Of a stretch of 64,000 nucleotides of DNA, positions 42,850 to 49,748 are shown piece after piece. A model generated the notes under the pieces. That model searched no databases and had not been told where the DNA came from. It was given only the letters and a program-made list of their open reading frames with translations. The translations under genes and the position numbers were made by a program. Source of the DNA: Aquincola tertiaricarbonis (GTDB lineage: Bacteria; Pseudomonadota; Gammaproteobacteria; Burkholderiales; Burkholderiaceae_C); contig NZ_CP097636.1 of the NCBI RefSeq assembly GCF_023573145.1, forward strand, positions 992,001 through 1,056,000, written 5' to 3'. Positions within the stretch are counted from its first letter, which is position 1. Every line of letters starts with the position of its first letter.

Positions 42850-42962
42850 CTGCCATTTTCATCGTTGGGGGCTACGTCGCTGTCGTTTCGACGTTTGGCT
42901 GGCGCGGCCTGCTGGCGGCCTCGATACACCTCTTGGTCTTGATGGCAGCGGCACGGCGGTGA
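42846..42962 (+). CDS. Very small membrane ORF (38 aa)
   Basis: A GTG start overlaps the polyvalent stop. The 38 residues are hydrophobic (IFIVGGYVAVVSTFGW, then LLAASIHLLVLMAAARR), compatible with one or two membrane spans. It is accepted only for its coupling and composition. Confidence 0.4.
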   Translation: MTAIFIVGGYVAVVSTFGWRGLLAASIHLLVLMAAARR

Positions 42963-43251
42963 CTGGCTGGGTACGCGACGCTCGTTGTTCTGGGCGCCTC
43001 GTGTCGAGCTGTACCTTGCCGCAGGAGATTCGACATGGGCAACGTCTCGATAGCTCGCCCAGATTCACTAGTGCAATAGATACCGGTGGTGAATAGTGTC
43101 GTCGCGGTGACTGCTGCCGTACAGATACATCCAGGAAACAATTCGGCGTAGCAAAGAGCGAGTTGAGGTCGCGCGCTACCCGACGAGTTGAAGTCATCGT
43201 CTCTCTGCTGCGTTGAGCACTTCGCAAAAGAAAGTTGGCAGGGGGAAGTTC
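42963..43251. other. Non-coding stretch of lower GC before the acyltransferase gene
   Basis: The 289 bp are less GC-rich than the phage genes around them. I see no ORF, RNA or strong terminator. It probably holds the promoter of the acyltransferase gene and marks the start of the cargo region. Confidence 0.4.
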
Positions 43252-44313
43252 ATGAATGCGCAACTCAGCGGCGTCCATGCCGCTCGGGGCTTGGCCGCAT
43301 GCCTGGTTGTGCTGCATCACGCCGCAGACACGTTGGCATTGCAGAAGTATGGCGGCTACAGCATCTGGGGCGGATTCTTCATCCCCTTCGGTCGGGCAGG
43401 CGTCGACTTCTTCTTCGTGCTAAGCGGGTTCATCATGTACTGGATCCATCGCACCGACATCGGCCAGCCCGATTCGCTCGGGCGATTTGCTTGGAAACGC
43501 GCCGCGCGGATCTATCCGTTGTATTGGCTCGTGCTGGCTGCGCTGGTCGCGATCTACGCTTCCCGACCAGCGCTCGGCCAAGGCCACGAGCGTGACCCAG
43601 CTGCAATCCTCAGTGGCTTCCTGCTCTTTCCTGCGGATCACCCGCCCATCGTTGGCGTGGCATGGACGCTGTCCCATGAGCTGCTCTTCTATGGCATGTT
43701 CGCCACCCTGCTGGTCAGCCGAGCAGTGGGCACCGTCGTGCTCGGCACCTGGCTGCTAGCCTTGGTGATCGCCCGCCTCTTTCCTCCACTGCAGTACCCT
43801 GGCAGCTTCCTCCTGCACGTCAAGAACATCGAGTTCTTCTTTGGAATCGGTGTTGCCATCGCTGCCCGGCAGGTAGTGGGTCGACCGGTTGCCCTGTGGT
43901 CCGCGTTCTTCCTTGGTGCCCTCACTTTCGTGGGCGCCGGTGTCCTGGAGCTGCGAACGCACGAGTTCCGTCACAGCAGCTGGACGCTGTTGTATGGAGC
44001 CGGAGCCGCGCTGATGCTTTACGCGATCGTTGCCCTTGAGCGGGCTCGATTGCTCGAGGTCACAGCCCCGGTGCTGAAGCTGCTTGGCGACGCTTCGTAT
44101 GCCATCTACCTTGTGCACTTCACAGTTCTGGTCGCGTTGATCAAGGCGGCCGCAGCGACTGGTCTGCTGGGCGCCCTGCCAATCTGGGTGTCGTTTCTCA
44201 CCCTGGCTGCGCTTGCGACATTGATCGGGTGTTTGGTGCACCGGCACGTTGAGAGGCCCGTAGGTCGACTGGTCGAACTTGCACGTCGACGCGCGAGCGT
44301 CCGCAGCGCCTGA
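43252..44313 (+). CDS. Membrane O-acyltransferase (OafA/YrhL family)
   Basis: A 353-residue protein with about ten membrane segments. The acyltransferase-3 motifs are LHHAADTLAL (catalytic His), FIPFGRAGVDFFFVLSGFIM, RFAWKRAARIYPLYW and WTLSHELLFYG. It transfers acetyl or similar groups to surface glycans. In prophages such genes change O-antigen and exclude related phages. GGGGGAAG precedes the ATG at 43252. It lies in the cargo zone and overlaps the following gene by 1 nt. Confidence 0.9.
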   Translation: MNAQLSGVHAARGLAACLVVLHHAADTLALQKYGGYSIWGGFFIPFGRAGVDFFFVLSGFIMYWIHRTDIGQPDSLGRFAWKRAARIYPLYWLVLAALVAIYASRPALGQGHERDPAAILSGFLLFPADHPPIVGVAWTLSHELLFYGMFATLLVSRAVGTVVLGTWLLALVIARLFPPLQYPGSFLLHVKNIEFFFGIGVAIAARQVVGRPVALWSAFFLGALTFVGAGVLELRTHEFRHSSWTLLYGAGAALMLYAIVALERARLLEVTAPVLKLLGDASYAIYLVHFTVLVALIKAAAATGLLGALPIWVSFLTLAALATLIGCLVHRHVERPVGRLVELARRRASVRSA

Positions 44314-44609
44314 TGGGATTGCGCGAGCCTGGGAGCCTGGAGGAGCTTGCCGGCCTGGCGGAGGCATGGCTCGACCGTTTGAGTGGCGGCTCCAAGCTGC
44401 TGCAGGTGGTGATGCTGCTCGTTCTCAGCCCGGTGCTTGTGGCCGTGGCCACTATCGTCGTGCTGCTGCTCAACCTCGTGATGGCAGGTGAAGTGCTGGC
44501 CGGGCTGTGCACCAAGGCATGGCGGGGCTTGCGGCCCAAGAGGGGTGAAGGTAACCAGGCAGGACTGCCTGAGCCCAGTCTCCAGCGCGACGATGCTCCA
44601 AACGGCTAG
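44313..44609 (+). CDS. Small membrane protein coupled to the acyltransferase (98 aa)
   Basis: The protein has one strong hydrophobic segment (VMLLVLSPVLVAVATIVVLLLNLVM) between an amphipathic N-terminus and a basic tail. The start overlaps the acyltransferase stop (TGATG). No family is recognised; a helper of the acyltransferase is possible. Its stop converges with the next gene with 4-bp overlap. Confidence 0.6.
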   Translation: MGLREPGSLEELAGLAEAWLDRLSGGSKLLQVVMLLVLSPVLVAVATIVVLLLNLVMAGEVLAGLCTKAWRGLRPKRGEGNQAGLPEPSLQRDDAPNG

Positions 44610-44950
44610 AGCTCGGACTGCGGCACGCAGTGCCAGACCTGAATGTGCTCGTAGACCGAGCCGTCATCGCTGGCCAACTGCATGCCGTGCAGCACAAGGC
44701 CAGCGCCGTCCATCGCGATGATCTGCGGCTCGAACAGCGGCAGCAGCAGGGACTGACGCACCGTGCCGGGCGTGCCGTAGAGCTCCAGCTTCTTGAGGGG
44801 CCTCTTGGCGTTGGTCTCGGGCATCACGCTGAGTTCAAGTTCGCCCACCACTGGTGCCGGCCATTCGGTTCGCTTCAGCCTTCGACCCTTGTCTCGCAGC
44901 TGGGTGACGGCCCACCTCATCCTGGTGTTCTTCGGGTCAAACGCGGTCAT
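44606..44950 (-). CDS. SOS-box-controlled protein of unknown function (114 aa)
   Basis: The start at 44950 gives MTAFDPKNTRMRWAVTQL, followed by KRTEWPAPVVGELELSV and WHCVPQSEL at the end, a mostly beta protein. No family is recognised. A LexA-type box (44968-44983) ends 17 bp upstream of the start, so it should be damage-induced. The frame stays open to 45166, but that would swallow the box. It is divergent from the nuclease gene. Confidence 0.7.
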   Translation of the reverse strand: MTAFDPKNTRMRWAVTQLRDKGRRLKRTEWPAPVVGELELSVMPETNAKRPLKKLELYGTPGTVRQSLLLPLFEPQIIAMDGAGLVLHGMQLASDDGSVYEHIQVWHCVPQSEL

Positions 44951-44967
44951 GGGTCTGCTCACTCGTG

Positions 44968-44983
44968 CTGTATGAGCATACAG
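44968..44983. promoter_or_regulatory. LexA (SOS) box CTGT-N8-ACAG
   Basis: CTGTATGAGCATACAG matches the gamma/betaproteobacterial LexA consensus and is palindromic apart from the central two bases. It lies between the divergent genes 44606-44950 and 45018-45440 and could control either or both. Confidence 0.8.
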
Positions 44984-45017
44984 TGGCGAGCCTGATCCAT
45001 CGGCGCGCTCCCCGTTC

Positions 45018-45440
45018 ATGCCCATGCCAACCATCGCTGCTGCAGTGCTCTGTCTGGTCGTCGGCGTCGCTGACGGCGACACGCTGACCATGCGCTGCGA
45101 CGACCAGACTGTGAAGGTCCGGCTGGCTGAGATCGATGCGCCCGAAAAGCGCCAGCCGTGGGGCACGCGCAGCCGTCAGGCGCTGGCCGACTTGTGCTTC
45201 CAGCAGCAGGCGACGCTGCGGGCGCAGAAGCTGGACCGGTACGGCCGCACGGTCGGCAGGGTGGAGTGCAGCGGCAAGGATGCCAGTCACATCCAGGTAG
45301 CCACAGGTATGGCTTGGGCTTATCGGCGCTACCTCACCGACGCTGCGATCCTGCGGGCCGAGAACGCGGCCATGGCTGCCCACGTTGGGTTGTGGTCAGA
45401 TATGTCGCCGCTTGCACCATGGGAGTGGAGGCGGCGCTAG
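45018..45440 (+). CDS. Staphylococcal nuclease-like thermonuclease
   Basis: A 140-residue protein with a signal-like hydrophobic N-terminus (TIAAAVLCLVVGVAD) and an SNase OB-fold. The active-site set D21, R35, D40, E43 and R77 is visible (DGDTL, VRLAEIDAPE, YGRTVG). It hydrolyses DNA/RNA in a calcium-dependent way and is probably exported. It starts 34 bp from a LexA box. Its stop overlaps that of the convergent ATPase gene. In a prophage it may be cargo for nutrient or DNA degradation, or for competition. Confidence 0.88.
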   Translation: MPMPTIAAAVLCLVVGVADGDTLTMRCDDQTVKVRLAEIDAPEKRQPWGTRSRQALADLCFQQQATLRAQKLDRYGRTVGRVECSGKDASHIQVATGMAWAYRRYLTDAAILRAENAAMAAHVGLWSDMSPLAPWEWRRR

Positions 45441-47329
45441 TTGCTACGGCTGCTGGCTATCGAGTGGAAAAGAGTTTCGAAGCTTGCCGGGATAGTCCAT
45501 GGAAAGAGACGAAAGCCTCTCTTGGCTACGTCAAGCATTAGGGGGCCAGGCCGAATACTCCGGAGCTGCGGTAGTTTGTTTAGTATCTTGTCATTGAGGG
45601 CGTGACCCTGAGTGTGCAGCCATGCCTGAGGTATGGTAACTGTACGTTCTCCGGCAAGTTTAAACGGCATCGGGTTACTGTTGTCGTCCAGAAGCCACTC
45701 TGTCATAGCGTCGCTCAACAACTGAGCAGGCTTCTCTGTGTGTATGCGCTCGCCGATGTACTGGCGTAACGGCGCTAGCGCCGGCTCGGAGGTGATTTTT
45801 GCCGGAAAATAAACGGTGAGATATGCGCCAAGTGCCACCGGATTGAGGACCGCGTTCTCTAGGGAGTAAAACTGCGACTCACCGTGCACGAGTACGCGGC
45901 TGCTTGATCTATTGGTTCTATCCCAATCGATTACACCCCACACATTAGCATCGTGGTGGGGCGATAAAGCCTCGACCGATGCGGAAACTTGATCGCATGA
46001 CCCGGCACCATTCACAGCCTCAATAAAGGATTCGACGTTTGCCCCCGGCAGTTTGCCGAGATGCTTGGTTAGACAGCTTTTCAGGTGATCTACGGGAACC
46101 TTGCTCGCCGCAGGAGTGAAATTAAACGAAATTCCCGTAAGCCCTGAATCGTCCTTATCCTTCAGAATCTCATGAACTTGCTGGTATACGGCCGCATCGT
46201 AATGGCTCTCTACAAACACGTGTCGACGGTTCTGTAGGTCTATCGCGATGCTCGTGATCCCCGCCAGTAGATCGTCGACGGCTTGATCGCGTGACACTTC
46301 TCTCAGGGCTCCGTCTGCGAGCTGCGCGAATGAGCAATTCGTCATTAGCGCAACGGTGGTAGGCGAATGCGTCGTGAGCACGACTACAGCACCGAGCGTT
46401 TTGGCAATTTGGTGGATCGCGTGATCAAACTGGCGAACCATCGCAGGATGCAAGAATGCATCAGGCTCGTCTAGAAGAATAACTGAGGCGGAGGCGGATA
46501 GATTTGTGCGCGTCGCGGAGAAAATTGCTGTGGTGAGCCATAGTAGTGTTTGTTCCCCTGATGACAGTTGCTCCGAAGCGATCGGAATGCCGTTGCCACT
46601 GAGCAGAAGCTGGGGCTTGTAATTCTTCTCCAGCGTTGTCGGTAGACGGAGAGAGAACTTTCCATTGAATACCCTCTCCAGCAGCTCGTTAAATTCTATC
46701 CATGGTGGAGGGCCGAACCTGCTGGGAAAGTTAACTCCATGATGGATGGCGTCTCCGACTCCTTTGTAATTCAGAAATTCGTGATAATGGTCGCGATTCA
46801 TTCGCGCGAGATATTCGCTGAATATATTCTGAAGGCGAAAGTACCCGAAGGGTTGGGGCGAGATATTCGTGTATTCGTCCGCTACATCTTGTCCTGTAAG
46901 GTCTCCAGTGTCGCAACGGCGTCGCTCTGCCGCCTTAAGCACTGCCGTCCGGACTGCATTAATGTCCAAACCGGTCTCTGTCACCGTTCGACCGTGCTGT
47001 TGCATCTGTCCCCACACGACTGATGACTTGTTGCGGTCATAGTAGGATGCGCACTCGTTAAGAACGTCCCCAAAATCCACCGAGTGCCCGCTGGTGGCCT
47101 CAATTTGCGCGTGCATGTTCGCCTGCGTCAGATGTACGATATTTTGGCTGCGTACAACACCGACGCTCTCTACTGATATTTCGACACTGTTGTCGGCGAT
47201 CGCTTTTAATAATCGCGACTTGCCGGCGCCGTTCTTCCCGGTAATTGCTAGCACCCCCGTATCCCACTTGTGTTCGGATGGGAGAGGGAAGGGGCTGTAT
47301 GGGTTCTTTGCAGGAAAAATACTAGGCAT
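45437..47329 (-). CDS. OLD-like AAA/ABC ATPase with TOPRIM-like C-terminus, candidate anti-phage gene
   Basis: About 630 residues. Motifs are Walker A GKNGAGKS (31-38), signature LSSGEQ (255-260), Walker B ILLDEPDA (284-291) and H-loop H321. A TOPRIM-like part follows (E374 in VFVESHYD, D378, D468/D470 in VIDWDR, E491). This is the architecture of P2 OLD and of ATPases in several defence systems. The GC content is clearly lower than its neighbours and codon use differs, a sign of recent transfer. It sits at the attR end, a usual place for defence cargo. A TTG start at 47341 is an alternative. Confidence 0.8.
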   Translation of the reverse strand: MPSIFPAKNPYSPFPLPSEHKWDTGVLAITGKNGAGKSRLLKAIADNSVEISVESVGVVRSQNIVHLTQANMHAQIEATSGHSVDFGDVLNECASYYDRNKSSVVWGQMQQHGRTVTETGLDINAVRTAVLKAAERRRCDTGDLTGQDVADEYTNISPQPFGYFRLQNIFSEYLARMNRDHYHEFLNYKGVGDAIHHGVNFPSRFGPPPWIEFNELLERVFNGKFSLRLPTTLEKNYKPQLLLSGNGIPIASEQLSSGEQTLLWLTTAIFSATRTNLSASASVILLDEPDAFLHPAMVRQFDHAIHQIAKTLGAVVVLTTHSPTTVALMTNCSFAQLADGALREVSRDQAVDDLLAGITSIAIDLQNRRHVFVESHYDAAVYQQVHEILKDKDDSGLTGISFNFTPAASKVPVDHLKSCLTKHLGKLPGANVESFIEAVNGAGSCDQVSASVEALSPHHDANVWGVIDWDRTNRSSSRVLVHGESQFYSLENAVLNPVALGAYLTVYFPAKITSEPALAPLRQYIGERIHTEKPAQLLSDAMTEWLLDDNSNPMPFKLAGERTVTIPQAWLHTQGHALNDKILNKLPQLRSIRPGPLMLDVAKRGFRLFPWTIPASFETLFHSIASSRSN

Positions 47330-47390
47330 GCAGAGCGGCAAAATAGTAGGTTAGTAACTCCCGCTGAGGTGGCTCAGGAGGTGGGATTAG

Positions 47391-47723
47391 GTGCCAAAAA
47401 AAAACGACTTCACGACATGTGGAGGCGTTGAGCTAACCGTGTCAGCGGCAGCACAAGGCCTATCTAGTGGTGGCGACAGCTTCGGCTCATCCGCGTCGTC
47501 GTGCTTCGTGACACCACACGACGGTGCGACGAGTGCGCCGATGTTGGCGGGACCGTACACGGCCCAGGTGGGTCCGCACAATGCCGCCACGATGGCGGAA
47601 TTTTGGGGGTGCCGCGGGGCTTGCTGCTACTGCGGAATACACTGCGGAATCAGACCCCCACAGAACCCTGTAGCCAGTGGAGAGGGTGGGGCCGATGACA
47701 ACCGCTGCACTGGGGAGGGGTGA
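47391..47723 (+). CDS. Possible small Cys-rich ORF next to attR (110 aa)
   Basis: The GTG at 47391 has AGGAGG 9 nt upstream. The predicted protein is Ser/Gly/Cys-rich (WGCRGACCYCGIHCG near the middle), with no recognised family. The third copy of the 23-bp palindrome lies inside it. It may be non-coding attachment-region DNA rather than a gene. Confidence 0.3.
   Translation: MPKKNDFTTCGGVELTVSAAAQGLSSGGDSFGSSASSCFVTPHDGATSAPMLAGPYTAQVGPHNAATMAEFWGCRGACCYCGIHCGIRPPQNPVASGEGGADDNRCTGEG
47579..47601. repeat. 23-bp palindrome, copy 3
   Basis: AATGCCGCCAC-G-ATGGCGGAATT is a near-perfect dyad 131 bp left of attR, matching copies 1 and 2. Confidence 0.7.
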
Positions 47724-47731
47724 AAATTTGG

Positions 47732-47757
47732 GGTTCGATTCCCTTCACCCGCTCCAA
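47732..47757. other. attR core of the prophage
   Basis: The 26 bp are identical to attL (17145-17170). Phage DNA lies to the left, and the host tRNA terminator and chromosome lie to the right. Confidence 0.92.
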
Positions 47758-47765
47758 TGCTGCAA

Positions 47766-47787
47766 GGTCGCCATGTGCGGCCTTTTT
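47766..47787 (+). terminator. Original tRNA-Gly terminator, now displaced 30.6 kb
   Basis: GGTCGC/GCGGCC forms a 6-bp stem (one G-T pair) with a 5-nt loop, followed by TTTTTC. It lies 8 bp beyond the tRNA CCA in attR, so before integration it ended the split tRNA-Gly transcript. Confidence 0.75.
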
Positions 47788-47806
47788 CTTTGGCACGGGC
47801 GACACC

Positions 47807-48724
47807 ATGAGCACGACGTACCAATTGCTGGCCATCGGGCCGGTGCCGGCTGAACTGGTGGGCTCTGCCTGGGGCCCGTTCGTCGTCACCGCCACCACCT
47901 TCCAGGAAGCCAACGGCGTGCTGCACCAGCAGCCCTTCGACGCGGTGCTGATGACGCTGGACGAAGACGAGCTGCAGGAGCTGCCGCTGTGGCCCGCGCT
48001 GTCGCATGCGGTGCTGGACGCGGCGGTGCTGGTGGTCACGCCGCAGGTGTCGCCGCTGGTGGCCATGCGGCTGCTGCAGGCCGGCGTGCAGGATGTGCTG
48101 TCACCCAACGAGCAGGAAACGCTGCCGCGCCGGGTGCGCCTGGGCATCGAGCGCAAGCAGCTCGACCGCGCCGCCCGCAAGGCGCACGCCACCGACCTGG
48201 CCACCGGCCTGCCCAACCACAGCCAGCTGCTGGAACACATGACCCACCTGCTGGCGCTGCGCGAGCGCGAGCCGGCGCCGATGGCGCTGGTGGTGCTGCG
48301 CATCGAGGGCCTGGCCACCGCCGCCAGCCGGCTGGGGCCTGAATCGGCCAACGTGCTGCGCCGCAAGGTGGCGGTGCGGCTGCGCGCCAACCTGCGCGCC
48401 AGCGACGTGGTGGCCTCGGTGGGCCACGACGTGTTCGCGGTGCTGCTGGCCTGGGTGGACGCGCCGGGCGACGTGAGCGGCGTGGTCAACAAGCTGGTGC
48501 AGACGCTGCAGCGGCCCTTCACCATGGCCGGCGGCGACATGGCGGTGGCCGTGAGCGCCGGTGTCGGCCACTACCCCGAGCACGGCAAGGATGCCGGCGC
48601 GCTGATGCGCCGGGCGATGGGTCAGGCCACCAGCAGCGCCGCCGTGGGCCGCGCCGGCTTTGCCAACCGGGTGGAACGCGGCCCCGCCGCCGCTGCCAAC
48701 GACGAAGACCCACCCGGGGAGTGA
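47807..48724 (+). CDS. Receiver-like plus degenerate GGDEF protein
   Basis: A 305-residue protein. Residues 1-125 resemble a response-regulator receiver domain (VLMTLDEDEL, VVTPQVSPL, GVQDVLSPNE) without a clear phosphoacceptor triad. The second half is a GGDEF fold (TDLATGLPNHSQLLEHM) whose active-site loop reads VGHDVF instead of GGDEF, so it should not make c-di-GMP. It may bind GTP or c-di-GMP as an effector. This is host DNA, the first gene right of attR. The ATG at 47807 is preferred over upstream codons that overlap attR. Confidence 0.82.
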   Translation: MSTTYQLLAIGPVPAELVGSAWGPFVVTATTFQEANGVLHQQPFDAVLMTLDEDELQELPLWPALSHAVLDAAVLVVTPQVSPLVAMRLLQAGVQDVLSPNEQETLPRRVRLGIERKQLDRAARKAHATDLATGLPNHSQLLEHMTHLLALREREPAPMALVVLRIEGLATAASRLGPESANVLRRKVAVRLRANLRASDVVASVGHDVFAVLLAWVDAPGDVSGVVNKLVQTLQRPFTMAGGDMAVAVSAGVGHYPEHGKDAGALMRRAMGQATSSAAVGRAGFANRVERGPAAAANDEDPPGE

Positions 48725-48732
48725 TTCGACCC

Positions 48733-48802
48733 CCAAGCTCGCTGCGCTCGCGGCCCCCCGAGGGGGCGCACCCGCCCTTGGGACGGCCCGGCGGGCGGGT
48801 GA
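48733..48802 (-). repeat. Dispersed GC-rich repeat, copy 1
   Basis: On the minus strand it reads GCCGGGCCGTCCCAAGG, then a run around CCCCCTCGGGGGG, then CGAGCGCAGCGAGCTTGGGGG. The same family recurs twice at 63826-64000. It lies between convergent genes and includes a short CCCC/GGGG hairpin that could terminate transcription. Confidence 0.75.
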
Positions 48803-48815
48803 GCCCAGCCGCCCA

Positions 48816-49715
48816 TCACCAGAACAGCAGCCACAGCAGGCCGACGATCAAGGCCCACTTGCCCGCGTAGTACAGGCTGCGGTTGCTGGCCTTCAGCGCC
48901 TTGGCCTTGAGCCGCCACAGGTAGATGGTGGCAAAGGCGCGGTTGAGGCCGCCCACCTGTTCGCCCTCGATGTTCTGGCTGCTGGCCGCCGCCATCACGT
49001 GCTTGGCGAAGAAGCGGTTGAACCAGCGCAGTGGCGCGAAGTGCAGAGGCCGCTCGACGTCGCAGAACAGGATCACCCGCTGCTGCTGGGTGGCGTTCTC
49101 GGCGTGGTGGATGTAGGTCTCGTCGAACATCACCGCCTCGCCGTCGCGCCAGTGGTAGCGCTGGCCGTCCACCTCGATGTAACAGGCGGGGTCGTTGGGC
49201 GTGACCAGGCCCAGGTGGTAACGCAGCGAGCCGGCGTAGGGGTCGCGGTGCTTCACCAGCGTGGCACCCGGCGGCAGGCTGGCGAACATCGCCGCCTTGA
49301 TCGACGGGATCTGCTTGAGCAGCGCCACCGTCTGCGGGCACTGCGCCTGGGCCGAGGGCATGTCCTTGCCGTACCAGCTCAGGTAGAAGCGCTTCCAGCC
49401 GGTGCGGAAGAACGAGTTGAAGCCGACGTCGTTGTAACCGGAGGCGGCGCGGATGCCGCCGCCTTCGGCCAGCCGCATCGCTTCATCGCGGATGGTGTGC
49501 CAGTTGGCGGCCAGGGGTGCCAGCTCGGGGAAGGTCTTGGGGTCGAGGTAGGGCTGCGTGGGCGCGCGGGAGAACAGCACCATCAGGCTGTTCACCGGCG
49601 CCAGCAGCACCGTGAAGTCGAGCGCGCGCTTCAGGCTGAAGCGCACCCGGCCCCGGAAGTGCACATGCAGGGCGGCAAGAACGAAGACGAGCAGCAGAAC
49701 GTGCCGAAACTCCAT
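48816..49715 (-). CDS. lpxO: Lipid A hydroxylase-like Asp/Asn beta-hydroxylase
   Basis: A 299-residue protein with N- and C-terminal membrane segments (VLLLVFVLAALHVHF and WALIVGLLWLLFW) around a 2OG-Fe(II) hydroxylase domain. The domain has HRDPYAGSLRYHLGL (iron ligands and fold) and FDETYIHHAEN with a distal His. LpxO hydroxylates the secondary acyl chain of lipid A. Membrane anchoring at both ends fits this. It is close to, but not operonic with, the polyamine cluster. Confidence 0.85.
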   Translation of the reverse strand: MEFRHVLLLVFVLAALHVHFRGRVRFSLKRALDFTVLLAPVNSLMVLFSRAPTQPYLDPKTFPELAPLAANWHTIRDEAMRLAEGGGIRAASGYNDVGFNSFFRTGWKRFYLSWYGKDMPSAQAQCPQTVALLKQIPSIKAAMFASLPPGATLVKHRDPYAGSLRYHLGLVTPNDPACYIEVDGQRYHWRDGEAVMFDETYIHHAENATQQQRVILFCDVERPLHFAPLRWFNRFFAKHVMAAASSQNIEGEQVGGLNRAFATIYLWRLKAKALKASNRSLYYAGKWALIVGLLWLLFW

Positions 49716-49748
49716 GGCGGCGCAACTTCCGTGAGACGAAAGCCGCGA

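Larger units (their letters stand above)
17145..47757. mobile_element. Degraded prophage integrated in tRNA-Gly(CCC)
   Basis: The 30.6-kb element is bounded by 26-bp direct repeats of the tRNA 3' end. It has an integrase at the left end, a leftward recombination operon, a divergent repressor/Cro-like switch, a rightward operon, Mu-like structural genes in an inserted segment, and cargo genes at the right. Major capsid, most tail genes, lysis genes and an intact terminase are absent. Two large genes are broken. It may still excise, since int, xis and both att sites look intact, but it should not form virions alone. Confidence 0.9.

Noticed and set aside
17145..47757. Integrative conjugative element rather than prophage
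   Set aside because: Terminase, portal, MuF, baseplate and repressor/Cro genes are present and no relaxase or type IV secretion gene is seen.
47807..48724. Active diguanylate cyclase
   Set aside because: The active-site loop is VGHDVF, so catalytic residues of GGDEF are lacking.
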